DNA of 64,000 bases from Algoriphagus aquimarinus (GCF_007997215.1 NZ_VORW01000002.1:62001-126000); one strand, 5' to 3'; shown: positions 37,694 through 47,918, numbered from the stretch's first letter. Program-made: numbers and translations. Notes: generated from the sequence alone by a model not told the origin.

Positions 37694-38434
37694 TTAAAAA
37701 TTATCCTTGGCGATCCATAGATCAATTAATTCACCTGTTTTCACTTGCACTGACGCAGGAGGAGTTTGTCTCAAGACTTTTCCTGCTCCCACAGAATCAG
37801 TATCAAGATAGTATTTATTACCCACTCTTAAACTTGATCCCAAAATCAGGAATTCAGCATCGACTTCATCCATACCTTTAAGATCAGGAACAGCTAGAAT
37901 CTGATTACCTAGTCCATCACCCACTACTAAATCAATTCTGGCACCTTTAGGGATTTCGAAACCTTCAGGCACATTGACTCCACGGTATTTTTGCTCTAGA
38001 ACCACATTGATACCGATATCTGGAACGTAAACAATGTCGCCGCGATCAAGTCCCATGTTAGCCAAAATTTCCTGCACATTCTTTAGAGGAGTGTTCACCA
38101 AATTAGGCATTTTGAGCATAGGGGGATTTCTGGCATTCAGAGTCAGGTAAACAGTTTTACCACTTTTTACCTGTGCATTTGCTTCCGGGATTTGTTTGAG
38201 TACAGCAAAAGGCTTCAGATCAGTATTGAATCCGGAGTCAAGAGAGACATCGTATTGAAGGTTTGCTCGATCTAAAATATCGACGCTTTCATCGAATGTA
38301 TACCCGGATAAATCAGGCACAGAGACCGATTCCCCATGATTTGTGTACATAGGAAGGTACATTTTCAAAAAAAGGAAACCCAGTAAAACTGCTATTCCGG
38401 AAATTACTAGAAGGTTAATTAAGATCTTTTTCAA
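37694..38434 (-). CDS. Membrane-anchored PASTA-domain protein
   Basis: 246 residues. One membrane helix lies at about 3-26 (INLLVISGIAVLLGFLFL), then three PASTA repeats at about 38-105, 106-175 and 176-245, each with the V-P-D/N-L-x-G/N-x pattern (VSVPDLSGYTFDESV, KMPNLVNTPLKNV, AVPDLKGMDEVDA) and a closing TPPASVQVKTGELIDLWI. PASTA domains bind peptidoglycan or unlinked muropeptides. No kinase or transpeptidase domain is attached. It is the first gene of the operon with the T9SS protein and the rhodanese. Confidence 0.92.
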   Translation of the reverse strand: MKKILINLLVISGIAVLLGFLFLKMYLPMYTNHGESVSVPDLSGYTFDESVDILDRANLQYDVSLDSGFNTDLKPFAVLKQIPEANAQVKSGKTVYLTLNARNPPMLKMPNLVNTPLKNVQEILANMGLDRGDIVYVPDIGINVVLEQKYRGVNVPEGFEIPKGARIDLVVGDGLGNQILAVPDLKGMDEVDAEFLILGSSLRVGNKYYLDTDSVGAGKVLRQTPPASVQVKTGELIDLWIAKDNF

Positions 38435-38540
38435 AAGAGATGCTGAATGAAATACTTGAGAAATTTTAATAGTTAAAGATAAGCGGGAAATTCAATCCTC
38501 ACAACGAAGGATTCCTCTAAAACTGATGAAATCTACTGGC

Positions 38541-38576
38541 AAAAAATAAGCCGAAGAGGTTTTCTTCGGCTTATTT
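38541..38576 (-). terminator. Terminator of the mrp-nifU-M43 operon
   Basis: A 14-bp stem (38544-38557 with 38563-38576) is followed leftward by TTTTTT. It begins only 5 bases after the M43 protease stop. Confidence 0.9.
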
Positions 38577-38580
38577 GTGA

Positions 38581-41500
38581 TTAATTAATAATCAGCCTTC
38601 GAGTTTCCCTTATCGAATTACTTGAAATATTTATAATAAATACACCCTTAGAAAACAGCTGAGTGCTAAATGAATATGTTTGGTTAAGCGTGCCTGGGTA
38701 TTCTATTTCCTGAATCAGAGCCCCAGTACTAGAGATCACTTGAATAGTTACATCTTCAAAATCAGGCAAGTTGAATGCAATATTAAATACATCCCGAGCT
38801 GGATTAGGATATAATACTGACATTCCTACAGCAGGAATTACCGGTTCAGGGTTAGCATTTAGGAAAAGCTCGATATTGTCCAAGAATATTGGAGAATCGG
38901 ATACACTTCCACCCTCAATTACGAAAGCAAGTCGTGCGTTCGTATTACCTGGGCCGGCAAAATCACTCAGATTAATGAATTTACGTGTGTAGTCGCTTGC
39001 GCTGTTTGGATTGGCTTCCCCTACAGAAACTGTAGAAAGCTCGGCACCGCTTGCAGCCCAAACTTCTGTGTAATTAACTCCTCCATTAGTACTTGCAAGA
39101 ATTTTCAAAGTAGTAGAAGTGCCAACTTGTCCTGCAGCTAAATCAAAGAAGATGCTGGCTTGTTGACTTCCTGAAAGGTCAAAGACAGGTGTGCCTAACC
39201 AGTAAGATTGTCCAGTCACACTAGTAACTAGTCTGGCTACATTATTTGGTCCTTCTCCAGATGAAATTGAAGTGATTTTCCAAGCTTCACTATCAGATTC
39301 TGGATTAATAGTTTTCCAAGGGTTTAATGCACTACTGTTATTGAAGTTTTGTCTCCAGGGCACAGGTACAGTGGTAGCATCTTCAATAATGTATCTGGTT
39401 AAGCTATCAGAGTTATTACCGTTCTGGTCAAAATTTGGCGACGAAACCACAAATTTGAGACTGTTTTTACCTAGTGAAGTTGAGTTAGCTGTGGTTAGAT
39501 TAAAGCTCTCTCCCGGCTCAGCGTTGGAACCACTTGCCACAAAGGTTTGCTTAGAGCCACCATTAGTGGTTTTTGAAAATACAAAGCTTGAAATAGGGAG
39601 GTTTCCTGTATTGGTAACAGACACTATCTCAGATTCATGTGTACCATCAGAGATTGGACTTGGAGTTAGCAAATCATCTATTCCCAATTTATAAACGAAT
39701 TCTTTATTTGGTAGTATTCTGATATTTCGGATGTAAATGTTATTACCGAAACCATTCTCCGTGATGAAAGCTAAGCGAACTGATCCTTGACTTGAATACT
39801 CACTTAGGTTTACTATCTCCGTTCTGAATTGATTGTTATTTGTTGGGATAAATTCATCTAGAGTTACGGCAGCTGTCTGCAATTGCAGACTGTTTTTATC
39901 ATAAGGCGCATTAGCGATATCAAACGTGTTTCCACAATCCTGAGACAAAGCAACGATTAATCTATCCGCAAAGCCAGACTGATCATAAGGCGCATAAGCC
40001 AGCTCAAATACGAGTTGTGCATCTGGATATTGCGTCAGATTTATAATCGGAGAGGTATAATAGTCAAGCTGCCCCTGTGCTTCATATTCGTAGTGTCGGA
40101 TATAAACCAAATCTTGAGGAGTACCTGAAATCATTAGATTTCTTTTTTCCCAAGTCAATAGTTGATCTGGGTTAGTAATTGTCCATGGAGAGGGGAAAGT
40201 GCTCAGATTTGATGTGTAAGGAAGATTGACAGCTTGCTCCAGAATAGGAGTGACAGTCTTACTATTGTTAGTAGAGACGTTGTCAGGAGCGTCATTGGTC
40301 TGAGTGATTGTAAACTCGATTATATTAGTACCAGCTAGTAGATTGAATTCTTTGAAATTGAGGAATGCACTTTCTCCAGTGTTTATGTTGAAAGTAAATC
40401 TCTTGGATTCTAATAATTCTCCATTTCTTCTAAGTTCCACTCGTCCAGAAGTCAGGGTGTTTTTACCTGCATTCAAAACCTCTATTGAAGGATTAATCTG
40501 AGGGTCACATTCGAAGTTTCTAGGCTCAATCACTTTTGCTATTGCCAAATCATTGTCTGCAAGTACAGGTTCTTTAGTAGCTCTGTTGTTGATTAAAGTG
40601 ACTCTTCGTGGACTATTTGCCAATACTACATTAAATCGCTCTACTTGTCCTTTTGTAAACAAGTTCATACATGCATCAGGAGTATAATCCATGTAATTCT
40701 GGATCATATCGCTCGAGTTGCAACTAAAACGAGTAGCATTTGGGCTACAGGTACTATTGGAATTATCTTGCTCTGGAGTATCAGCTACGAAATCATCCAC
40801 TCCGCAGCCACCGTCACCCCAAATATGGCGTAATCCAAAAAAATGTCCCACTTCGTGTGTTGCTGTGCGTCCTAATGATGCTGAGATAGCGCTTCCACCA
40901 ATACCAAAAAATCTATAATCAATCACTACTCCGTCAGTAATAGATGAAGTTGGAGCATTATTAAGTCCTGGTAAATCAGAAATTGGAAAGGAAGAATAAC
41001 CAATATATGGGCTTACCAATGGAACAACATACATGTTCATGTATTCATCCGGATTCCATTGGATCAGCTGTCCGATAGTGCTTGCATCAGTATTAGGATC
41101 ATATCCTGTTTTTGATCCTTGAGTACGAGTAATGCCATCTGTAGGTAATCCAGAGGGATCTTGCTTAGCTATTACAAATTCAATATTTGTCTGACCAGCA
41201 AATGGTAGAAACATAGCAGGTGTATTTGAAGCGTCTGCATTTAACCGCTGAAAATCTTCATTTAGAATCCTGAGCTGCTCAACTATTTGGGAAACAGGGA
41301 CATTGGTGTGAATTCCTACAGGATCTCCGTTATGTATTACATGGATTACTACTGGGATCAGGATTGGATCAGCATTGATTTTAGCTAGAATTTGAGGTTG
41401 ATAGGTTTTATCCTCAATTTTCGCATTGATCCATTTTTCGAAATAAGGCTTTGAGCCAAAATAGCCCAACTCCTTTTCCATTTTTTGTTCCAAAATCTCA

Positions 41501-41649
41501 TGCCCACATTTTTCTCTATGTGTATGTGTATTTGACTGGTCAGTGATATCAAAGGTTTGGAATTGCTGCGCAAAGCCTGTTGAAAACACAAAAAGCGCTC
41601 CCAGTAGGAGCGTACTGGCTTTGTCAAAAATCCGGAAACCTTTTTTCAT
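38581..41649 (-). CDS. Secreted M43 (pappalysin/cytophagalysin) zinc metalloprotease with T9SS domain
   Basis: 1022 residues. The signal peptide ends STGFAQQ. The zinc site HEVGHFFGLRHIWGD near residue 265 is the metzincin HExxHxxGxxH motif, with a YMDYTPDACMNLFTKGQ Met-turn block after it. Middle segments (about 370-910) are beta-sandwich domains for binding or spacing. The last 80 residues are a T9SS domain (VLYPNPARDVFNIAF, GVFIINISSNSIRETRRLII). It degrades extracellular protein. It starts 10 bases after the NifU gene, an odd operon position. Confidence 0.93.
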   Translation of the reverse strand: MKKGFRIFDKASTLLLGALFVFSTGFAQQFQTFDITDQSNTHTHREKCGHEILEQKMEKELGYFGSKPYFEKWINAKIEDKTYQPQILAKINADPILIPVVIHVIHNGDPVGIHTNVPVSQIVEQLRILNEDFQRLNADASNTPAMFLPFAGQTNIEFVIAKQDPSGLPTDGITRTQGSKTGYDPNTDASTIGQLIQWNPDEYMNMYVVPLVSPYIGYSSFPISDLPGLNNAPTSSITDGVVIDYRFFGIGGSAISASLGRTATHEVGHFFGLRHIWGDGGCGVDDFVADTPEQDNSNSTCSPNATRFSCNSSDMIQNYMDYTPDACMNLFTKGQVERFNVVLANSPRRVTLINNRATKEPVLADNDLAIAKVIEPRNFECDPQINPSIEVLNAGKNTLTSGRVELRRNGELLESKRFTFNINTGESAFLNFKEFNLLAGTNIIEFTITQTNDAPDNVSTNNSKTVTPILEQAVNLPYTSNLSTFPSPWTITNPDQLLTWEKRNLMISGTPQDLVYIRHYEYEAQGQLDYYTSPIINLTQYPDAQLVFELAYAPYDQSGFADRLIVALSQDCGNTFDIANAPYDKNSLQLQTAAVTLDEFIPTNNNQFRTEIVNLSEYSSQGSVRLAFITENGFGNNIYIRNIRILPNKEFVYKLGIDDLLTPSPISDGTHESEIVSVTNTGNLPISSFVFSKTTNGGSKQTFVASGSNAEPGESFNLTTANSTSLGKNSLKFVVSSPNFDQNGNNSDSLTRYIIEDATTVPVPWRQNFNNSSALNPWKTINPESDSEAWKITSISSGEGPNNVARLVTSVTGQSYWLGTPVFDLSGSQQASIFFDLAAGQVGTSTTLKILASTNGGVNYTEVWAASGAELSTVSVGEANPNSASDYTRKFINLSDFAGPGNTNARLAFVIEGGSVSDSPIFLDNIELFLNANPEPVIPAVGMSVLYPNPARDVFNIAFNLPDFEDVTIQVISSTGALIQEIEYPGTLNQTYSFSTQLFSKGVFIINISSNSIRETRRLIIN

Positions 41650-41659
41650 TAAAATCTAA

Positions 41660-41908
41660 TTAAGCAACGGTTAGGTTAACGGCTTCTACTCTTACGATTT
41701 CAGGAATTGCACGCTTAATTGCTTCCTCTACTCCAGCCTTAAGTGTCATAGTAGACATAGGGCAGGTGCCACAGGAACCTAATAATTCTAATTTAAGAAC
41801 CATGTCATCAGTTAGTTCTACTATTCTCACATTGCCTCCATCTGCTTCCAGATAAGGGCGAATTGTATCTAGTGCAAATTCTATTTGTTCTCTAAGTTCT
41901 GGTTGCAT
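41660..41908 (-). CDS. NifU C-terminal-domain Fe-S carrier protein
   Basis: 82 residues. The Nfu motif LGSCGTCPMSTMTLKAGVEE places cluster-binding cysteines at 46 and 49, and EADGGNVRIVEL is the preceding conserved block. These proteins hold and pass a [4Fe-4S] cluster as a dimer. It follows the Mrp gene by 4 bases, so carrier and ATPase are made together. Confidence 0.95.
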   Translation of the reverse strand: MQPELREQIEFALDTIRPYLEADGGNVRIVELTDDMVLKLELLGSCGTCPMSTMTLKAGVEEAIKRAIPEIVRVEAVNLTVA

Positions 41909-41912
41909 AGTG

Positions 41913-43007
41913 TTAAGCTTTAATTTCTACTACTTCGGTTTTACCCGTAGAAGCATTTCTTATGGCAATTTGTCTAGCTATCTCTTCAGCTAGCTTCATG
42001 TAAGATTCTTGAGTGATTCCATCTTTAAGTACTGCAGGGTAGCCTGAATCTCCACTTTCTCTAATACTTTGTACAATTGGAATTTCTCCCAAAAACGGCA
42101 CATCATATTTTTCAGCTAATTTTCGTCCCCCTTCTTTACCAAATAGGTAGTACTTACTGTCCGGTAATTCTTCTGGCGTAAAATAAGCCATATTTTCAAT
42201 AACACCTAAGATAGGTACGTTAATTTGAGGCTGTCGAAACATCGATAATCCCTTATTAGCATCTGCTAACGCGACTTTTTGGGGAGTAGTGACAATCACT
42301 GCTCCGGTTACTGGAACAGTCTGTACCATCGTAAGGTGGATATCGGAAGTGCCGGGAGGCAAGTCTATTAATAAGTAATCCAACTCACCCCAATCCACAT
42401 CAGAAATAAACTGTTTCAAAGCGGAACTAGCCATTGGGCCTCTCCATACTACCGCACTATCAACTGGAGTTAGAAATCCAATCGACATCAGCTTCACACC
42501 ATATTGTTCGATAGGGATGATGATATTCTTATCACCAACTTTTTTCACAGCTGGTTGCTCAGCCTCTACATTGAACATGGTAGGAATAGATGGACCTGAT
42601 ATATCCGCATCGATCAAACCAACCTTGGCTCCAGTTTTAGCTAAGGAAACTGCCAAATTTACTGCTGTAGTAGATTTACCAACTCCGCCTTTGCCTGACG
42701 CGATAGCGATGATGTTTTTTACTTGAGGTAAAACAGGTGCGGCATCTCTTACCGTCGTGACTTGGGAAGTCATAAACAACTCCCATTCTGGTTCCTTGCC
42801 AAAATCTTCCTCCAAAACTTCTAAGCAATTATTTTTAATTACTTCTTTTAGAGGACAAGCTGGAGTAGTGAGAACTACATTGAAGCTGACTTTATTAGCG
42901 TTGATTTCTATCTTTTGTATCATTCCCAACGTCACCAAATCCTTCTTTAGATCAGGGTCTTGTACTCGGGAAAGTGTTTTCAGGATATTATCCTTAGTTA
43001 ACTGCAT
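41913..43007 (-). CDS. Mrp/ApbC-type Fe-S carrier P-loop ATPase
   Basis: 364 residues. A MIP18/DUF59 domain (about 1-85, VQDPDLKKDLVTLGMI) is fused to a deviant Walker A ATPase with SGKGGVGKSTTAVNLAV at 104-120 and DADISGPSIPTMF. The C-x2-C pair that bridges the cluster in ApbC and Nbp35 is not seen; the corresponding place reads NMAYFTPEELPDSKYYLFG. The only obvious cysteines are in the N-terminal domain (TPACPLKEV, NNCLEVL). First gene of the nifU and M43 protease operon. Confidence 0.93.
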   Translation of the reverse strand: MQLTKDNILKTLSRVQDPDLKKDLVTLGMIQKIEINANKVSFNVVLTTPACPLKEVIKNNCLEVLEEDFGKEPEWELFMTSQVTTVRDAAPVLPQVKNIIAIASGKGGVGKSTTAVNLAVSLAKTGAKVGLIDADISGPSIPTMFNVEAEQPAVKKVGDKNIIIPIEQYGVKLMSIGFLTPVDSAVVWRGPMASSALKQFISDVDWGELDYLLIDLPPGTSDIHLTMVQTVPVTGAVIVTTPQKVALADANKGLSMFRQPQINVPILGVIENMAYFTPEELPDSKYYLFGKEGGRKLAEKYDVPFLGEIPIVQSIRESGDSGYPAVLKDGITQESYMKLAEEIARQIAIRNASTGKTEVVEIKA

Positions 43008-43133
43008 GAGGTGAAGGTTGTAATTTTGCGCAATTTAGAGGTTAAAGACTTCTAAATAAAGAATCAATTAAATCTATTGTACTTCTGAACTAGATGAAAC
43101 CTCAGAAAGTTCTCATTTTTTGGATAGAGCGCT

Positions 43134-43141
43134 TAACTTTG
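43134..43141 (+). promoter_or_regulatory. Promoter -7 element for dnaG
   Basis: TAACTTTG matches TAnnTTTG, 16 bases before the dnaG start codon, implying a very short leader. No good -33 box was found at normal spacing. Confidence 0.45.
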
Positions 43142-43157
43142 CTTCATTCATTTTCCT

Positions 43158-45095
43158 ATGGGCATTAGCAAACTTACTACAGACAGGGTCAAAGAACGCA
43201 TGGACATCGAAGAGGTGCTCGGCGATTATTTACCTATGAAAAAGAAAGGCCAGAATCTCTGGGCCAACTGTCCATTCCATGGGGAAAAAACGCCTTCATT
43301 TTCGATTTCTCCTGCGAAGCAAATTTATAAATGCTTTGGCTGTGGTAAAGCCGGTGATCCTATTCAGTTTGTGATGGATATAGAAGGCATAGGCTTTCAG
43401 GAGGCTATTAAACATATTGCCGGAAGATATGGCATCGAAATAGAGGAGGACGAAACGAGAACTCCAGAGCAGAATGAGGCCCAAAATGAGCGTGAAAGTT
43501 TATTGATCGCACTGGGTTTTGCCAGAGATTTTTTTGTCAAGAATCTGCAAACTCCAGAAGGCAAGTCGATTGGGTTAAGCTATTTTAAGGAGCGTGGATT
43601 TACACCTGCTATTATTGAGAAGTTTGATCTAGGGTACGCACTGGAAGGATGGGATAATTTATTGCAGGCTGCTAAATCAGCGGGTTTTAGGGAGGATATT
43701 TTGCTAAAAGCAGGATTGATCTTACAGAAAGAAGGTGATGCCACCCGTGTGTATGATCGCTTTAGAAATCGGGTGATTTTCGCAATTCATAATATCAGTG
43801 GTAAGCCGCTAGGGTTTGGTGCCCGAATTCTCACAAAGGATAAGAATCAACCAAAATATATCAACTCTCCAGAGACTCCAGTTTATCACAAAAGTGATGT
43901 GCTGTACGGGATGTTTCAGGCGAAGAAAGCGATTCGAGAGAAAGATAACTGTTACCTCGTCGAAGGCTATACTGATGTAGTGAGTTTACATCTGTCGGGG
44001 ATTGAAAATGTAGTGGCCTCGTCGGGCACTTCACTCACGGATGGTCAGATTAAACTCATCAAGCGATTCACTGATCAGGTGACAGTGCTTTATGATGGTG
44101 ATGCTGCAGGTATCAAAGCTTCACTCCGCGGTATTGATTTATTACTGGAAGGTGGACTGAATGTAAAAGCAGTAGTTTTTCCTGATGGAGAAGATCCAGA
44201 TAGTTACTCGAGAAAAGTGGGATCTCAGGCATTTCAAGACTATTTGGAAAACAATAGCAGGGATTTTATAGGGTTTAAGATTGGCCTGTACAAAGAGGAA
44301 TTTGTAAAGAATCCAATCCGAAAAGCGGAAGTAATCCGAGAGGTGGTTCAAAGTATAGGGAAAATTCCTGACCCAATTATCCGCTCAGTATATGCCAAGG
44401 AAGCTTCTGGGCTTTTGGGGATAGAAGAAGATATCATCCATGCGGAGCTGAATAAAACGCTCCTTAAATCCCAGAAAGAATACTACAATAATAAGAAGGA
44501 TGATCTTTTTGCCGAGCAGGCAATGGAAGAGCTGATTCCTGAAGAGACAGCGACATCTTTTTCTGAAATCCTTAGAATTCAAGAGCGTGAGATGGTCAGG
44601 CTTCTGGTCAATTACGGTTGGCAGAAATTAGTTGATGAAGAAATGCATCTCTGCCAATATTTACTTTCGGAGACAGAAGAGTTAGAATTTACCACACCTA
44701 TTTATAATAAGATACTGTCACTTTATCGTAGTAATCTATTGCTGGGTGAAATCCCTACATCTGAGTATTTTATAGGTTTAGGTGATCAGGAAGTACAAAA
44801 AGAGGTGATTGATTTAATTACGGTACGCCATGAGGTTTCTCATCACTGGGCAGATACACATCAGATTATTATCAATACAGAATCAGATGATCTTACGCTC
44901 ACAGGCTTTAAATCCATATTGAGATTAAAAAAGAAGATGGTGCAAAAGCTAATGGAAGAGGCGAAAGAGAAGATAAAAAATGCAGAGTCAGAGCACCTAG
45001 ATGATGAAAAAGTACATGAGTTTCAAGTGATTTACTTTGAACTTAAGAAAGTACAACTTGAGATCGATAAGGAGCTAGGAATAGTCATTGGGTAA
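43158..45095 (+). CDS. dnaG: DNA primase
   Basis: 645 residues. The CHC2 zinc finger has C38, H41, C59 and C62 (ANCPFHGEKTPSF, YKCFGCGKAGD). The RNA-polymerase core follows, with a Toprim glutamate in YLVEGYTDVVSLHLSG near 268 and the acidic pair in LYDGDAAGIKASLRG near 315. A helicase-interacting C-terminal region fills about 430-645. The enzyme makes primers for DNA replication. It is divergent from the mrp operon with its own promoter match. Confidence 0.97.
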   Translation: MGISKLTTDRVKERMDIEEVLGDYLPMKKKGQNLWANCPFHGEKTPSFSISPAKQIYKCFGCGKAGDPIQFVMDIEGIGFQEAIKHIAGRYGIEIEEDETRTPEQNEAQNERESLLIALGFARDFFVKNLQTPEGKSIGLSYFKERGFTPAIIEKFDLGYALEGWDNLLQAAKSAGFREDILLKAGLILQKEGDATRVYDRFRNRVIFAIHNISGKPLGFGARILTKDKNQPKYINSPETPVYHKSDVLYGMFQAKKAIREKDNCYLVEGYTDVVSLHLSGIENVVASSGTSLTDGQIKLIKRFTDQVTVLYDGDAAGIKASLRGIDLLLEGGLNVKAVVFPDGEDPDSYSRKVGSQAFQDYLENNSRDFIGFKIGLYKEEFVKNPIRKAEVIREVVQSIGKIPDPIIRSVYAKEASGLLGIEEDIIHAELNKTLLKSQKEYYNNKKDDLFAEQAMEELIPEETATSFSEILRIQEREMVRLLVNYGWQKLVDEEMHLCQYLLSETEELEFTTPIYNKILSLYRSNLLLGEIPTSEYFIGLGDQEVQKEVIDLITVRHEVSHHWADTHQIIINTESDDLTLTGFKSILRLKKKMVQKLMEEAKEKIKNAESEHLDDEKVHEFQVIYFELKKVQLEIDKELGIVIG

Positions 45096-45180
45096 ACCAA
45101 ACTTTATTTGGCTTCATCCTGTTTAAGATTTGAAAGCGTGTAAATTTGCCTTTCTAAAAATTAATCCAAACACAAATTTC

Positions 45181-46392
45181 GTGGAAAAATATATTCTGGA
45201 TCCCATAGAAGATGCTATTCAAGCAATTAAAAATGGTGAAGTGATCATCGTAGTTGATGATGAGGATAGAGAAAATGAAGGTGATTTCGTCTGTGCTGCT
45301 GAGACAGTGACACCGGAAATCATCAATTTCATGGCTACTCACGGACGTGGTTTGATATGTGCGCCTTTAGTAGAAGACCGTTGTGAGAAGCTAGGTCTTG
45401 AGCTGATGGTAGGGAATAATACTGCTGCGTATGAAACACCATTTACAGTTTCTGTTGATTTGATCGGACATGGTTGTACTACTGGTATTTCTACATCTGA
45501 TCGGGCTAAGACTATCAAAGCTCTTGTAGATGATTCTATAGATCCAAACGAATTGGGTAAGCCAGGTCATATTTTTCCTCTAAAAGCTAAAAGAGGTGGA
45601 GTATTAAGAAGAGCAGGGCATACAGAAGCAGCCATTGATTTAGCTCGTTTGGCTGGATTTTCGCCTGCTGGAGTTTTAGTAGAAATCATGAATGAGGACG
45701 GGACGATGGCTCGAGTTCCTGATTTGGTAGAAGTTGCCAAAAGATTTAATCTTAAGTTGGTGTCTATCAAAGATTTGATTGCTTACAGATTGAAGCATGA
45801 GTCATTAATTCAGCGTGAAATCGGTGTGGATCTGCCTACTGATTTTGGTGATTTTGAATTGATCGCTTTTCGTCAGACCAATACCCAAGAGTTGCACCTG
45901 GCTTTAATTAAAGGCAAATGGGATAAAGACGAGCCTATTTTGGTTCGAGTTCACTCTTCCTGTATGACTGGAGATATCTTTGGTTCATGCAGATGTGACT
46001 GTGGAGCTCAGCTTCACGGAGCTATGCAGATGGTTCAGAAAGAAGGAAAGGGAGTAATACTCTATATGAATCAAGAAGGTAGAGGTATCGGCCTTATCAA
46101 TAAACTGAAAGCCTATAAGCTACAAGAAGAAGGAATGGATACAGTACAAGCAAATCTTGCACTTGGACTGCCTTCTGACAGTAGAGATTATGGGGTAGGA
46201 GCTCAGATTTTGAGAGATTTGGAAGTGAGCAAATTACGGTTAATCTCCAATAACCCTCAGAAACGTGTTGGTCTGTTAGGCTATGGTTTGCAAATCGTAG
46301 AACAAGTACCTATCGAGATCGCTCCAAATGTGCACAACGAAAAATATCTCCAAACTAAAAGAGATAAAATGGGGCACAATATTTTGAAGTAA
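45181..46392 (+). CDS. ribBA: Bifunctional DHBP synthase / GTP cyclohydrolase II
   Basis: 403 residues from GTG 45181, giving [19 protein letters not shown]; a TTG at 45130 would add 17 atypical residues. The RibB half (about 1-205) has [11 protein letters not shown] at 26-36 and [12 protein letters not shown]. The RibA half has the zinc cysteines C261, C272 and C274 in [18 protein letters not shown], then [16 protein letters not shown]. Together they make both precursors of riboflavin from ribulose 5-phosphate and GTP. No FMN riboswitch is visible upstream. Confidence 0.95.
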   Translation: MEKYILDPIEDAIQAIKNGEVIIVVDDEDRENEGDFVCAAETVTPEIINFMATHGRGLICAPLVEDRCEKLGLELMVGNNTAAYETPFTVSVDLIGHGCTTGISTSDRAKTIKALVDDSIDPNELGKPGHIFPLKAKRGGVLRRAGHTEAAIDLARLAGFSPAGVLVEIMNEDGTMARVPDLVEVAKRFNLKLVSIKDLIAYRLKHESLIQREIGVDLPTDFGDFELIAFRQTNTQELHLALIKGKWDKDEPILVRVHSSCMTGDIFGSCRCDCGAQLHGAMQMVQKEGKGVILYMNQEGRGIGLINKLKAYKLQEEGMDTVQANLALGLPSDSRDYGVGAQILRDLEVSKLRLISNNPQKRVGLLGYGLQIVEQVPIEIAPNVHNEKYLQTKRDKMGHNILK

Positions 46393-46472
46393 AACCCTGT
46401 TCTTAACTTGTTATTTGTTAATATTCTCTAATGAGTTTCAACCTGACTCTAGGTAATTGCGTAAATAAAACC

Positions 46473-47132
46473 ATGAAGACGACCATGAAAAAAGCACTAT
46501 TCTCGCTTAGCTTATTGCTTCTGGGTATTACTACATCTTTTGCACAGAATCAATTCCCTTCGCAGGTTTGGCATAAAGGAAATATATACACCACAGACGG
46601 AAAGGTTTATGGTGGAGAAATCAAGTATGATTTAGAAAATAATGTAGTTCAGCTTCAGGATAAAACTATCGATACATTCTCAGCGATTAATGTTACTTAC
46701 TTTGAGTTGTTCGATGAGATTTATGGTGGCGTGCGTAAGTTTTTCAGCTTGCCTTATTCATTAAATAGTGATTACGACACTCCTATTTTTTTTGAAGTCC
46801 TTACAGAAGGGGATAATATAGCCTTGCTTTGTCGGGAGTATGTGGCCACCGACTCAAGAGGGATGAATTCCTATGGTATGATGGGCGGATATGGAATGAA
46901 TCCATTTTATGGGCCACAATCAATGATGGGCCATAAATTAGCGTTTAAATATTACTTCTTGAAAAATGGTAAGATCGAACAATACAGTCTGAAGAAAAAG
47001 GATCTATTTGAAATGCTTCCAGGGCATGATGATCAGATCTCACTTTTTATGCGGAAAAACCGCCTAGCTTATGATAAGAGAGGTGATCTCCTTCGTATCA
47101 CAGCATATTACAACGAATTGAACAAAAACTAA
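46473..47132 (+). CDS. Secreted hypothetical protein
   Basis: 219 residues from ATG 46473, chosen because it gives a clean signal peptide (MKTTMKKALFSLSLLLLG to SFAQ); the frame extends 14 codons further. The mature part is mostly beta-strand (GNIYTTDGKVYGGEIKYDLE) with a Gly/Met-rich insert (GMNSYGMMGGYGMNPF). I do not recognise a family. The stop abuts the surE ATG directly, so they are co-transcribed. Confidence 0.75.
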   Translation: MKTTMKKALFSLSLLLLGITTSFAQNQFPSQVWHKGNIYTTDGKVYGGEIKYDLENNVVQLQDKTIDTFSAINVTYFELFDEIYGGVRKFFSLPYSLNSDYDTPIFFEVLTEGDNIALLCREYVATDSRGMNSYGMMGGYGMNPFYGPQSMMGHKLAFKYYFLKNGKIEQYSLKKKDLFEMLPGHDDQISLFMRKNRLAYDKRGDLLRITAYYNELNKN

Positions 47133-47918
47133 ATGTCTAAACCTTTAATTCTCGTCTCAAATGACGATGGCATCACATCCAAAGGGATACGTGTTCTCGT
47201 ATCTGTCATGAAGAAACTTGGGGATGTGGTCGTAGTAGCACCCGACAGTCCTCAATCTGGAATGGGACATGCAATAACCATCGGAGAAACACTTCGCCTT
47301 GAAGAGGAGGATATATTCGAAGATGTAAAGGCATATAAGTCTAGTGGTACTCCTGCTGATTGCGTAAAACTAGCTAAGCATTACGTGATGAAGGATAGAA
47401 GTCCTGATTTGATTGTAAGTGGAATAAATCATGGTTCCAATACATCAATTTCAGTGCTTTACTCAGGTACTATGTCTGCAGCCATAGAAGGGGCGATGGA
47501 AGGTTATCCGTCTATTGGGTTTAGTTTGTGTGATTTTTCTTCAAATGCTGATTTTTCACATGTGGAAGAATGGGTGGAGAAAATCGCACGACAGGTATTA
47601 GAAAAAGGAATGCCAAAGGGCGTTGCGTTAAATGTGAATTTCCCTCCAAAACAAAATGAGGAAATCAAAGGAATTAAAATTTGCCGCCAGGCAGAAGCTA
47701 AATGGCAGGAAGAGTTTGATGAGCGCTTTGATCCCAATGGCCGAAAGTATCTGTGGCTAGCGGGGAATTTTGTGAATTTTGATAAAGGGGAGGATAATGA
47801 TGAGTGGGCGATAGCAAATAATTATGTATCTATAGTCCCTTGTCAATATGATTTGACTGCACACCATGCGATTACCCAATTGAATAAAGATTGGGATTGG
47901 GAGGAGCTAAAAAAATAG
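47133..47918 (+). CDS. surE: 5'/3'-nucleotidase SurE
   Basis: 261 residues. The metal-binding pair D11-D12 lies in ILVSNDDGITSKGIRVL; further conserved blocks are VVAPDSPQSGMGHAIT, SGTPADCVKLA and VSGINHGSNTSISVLYSGT. SurE removes phosphate from nucleoside monophosphates, with a role in stationary-phase survival in E. coli. It begins at the base after the upstream secreted-protein stop. Confidence 0.97.
   Translation: MSKPLILVSNDDGITSKGIRVLVSVMKKLGDVVVVAPDSPQSGMGHAITIGETLRLEEEDIFEDVKAYKSSGTPADCVKLAKHYVMKDRSPDLIVSGINHGSNTSISVLYSGTMSAAIEGAMEGYPSIGFSLCDFSSNADFSHVEEWVEKIARQVLEKGMPKGVALNVNFPPKQNEEIKGIKICRQAEAKWQEEFDERFDPNGRKYLWLAGNFVNFDKGEDNDEWAIANNYVSIVPCQYDLTAHHAITQLNKDWDWEELKK

Noticed and set aside
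45096-45180. FMN riboswitch upstream of ribBA
   Set aside because: The interval is too short and lacks the conserved FMN-element blocks.
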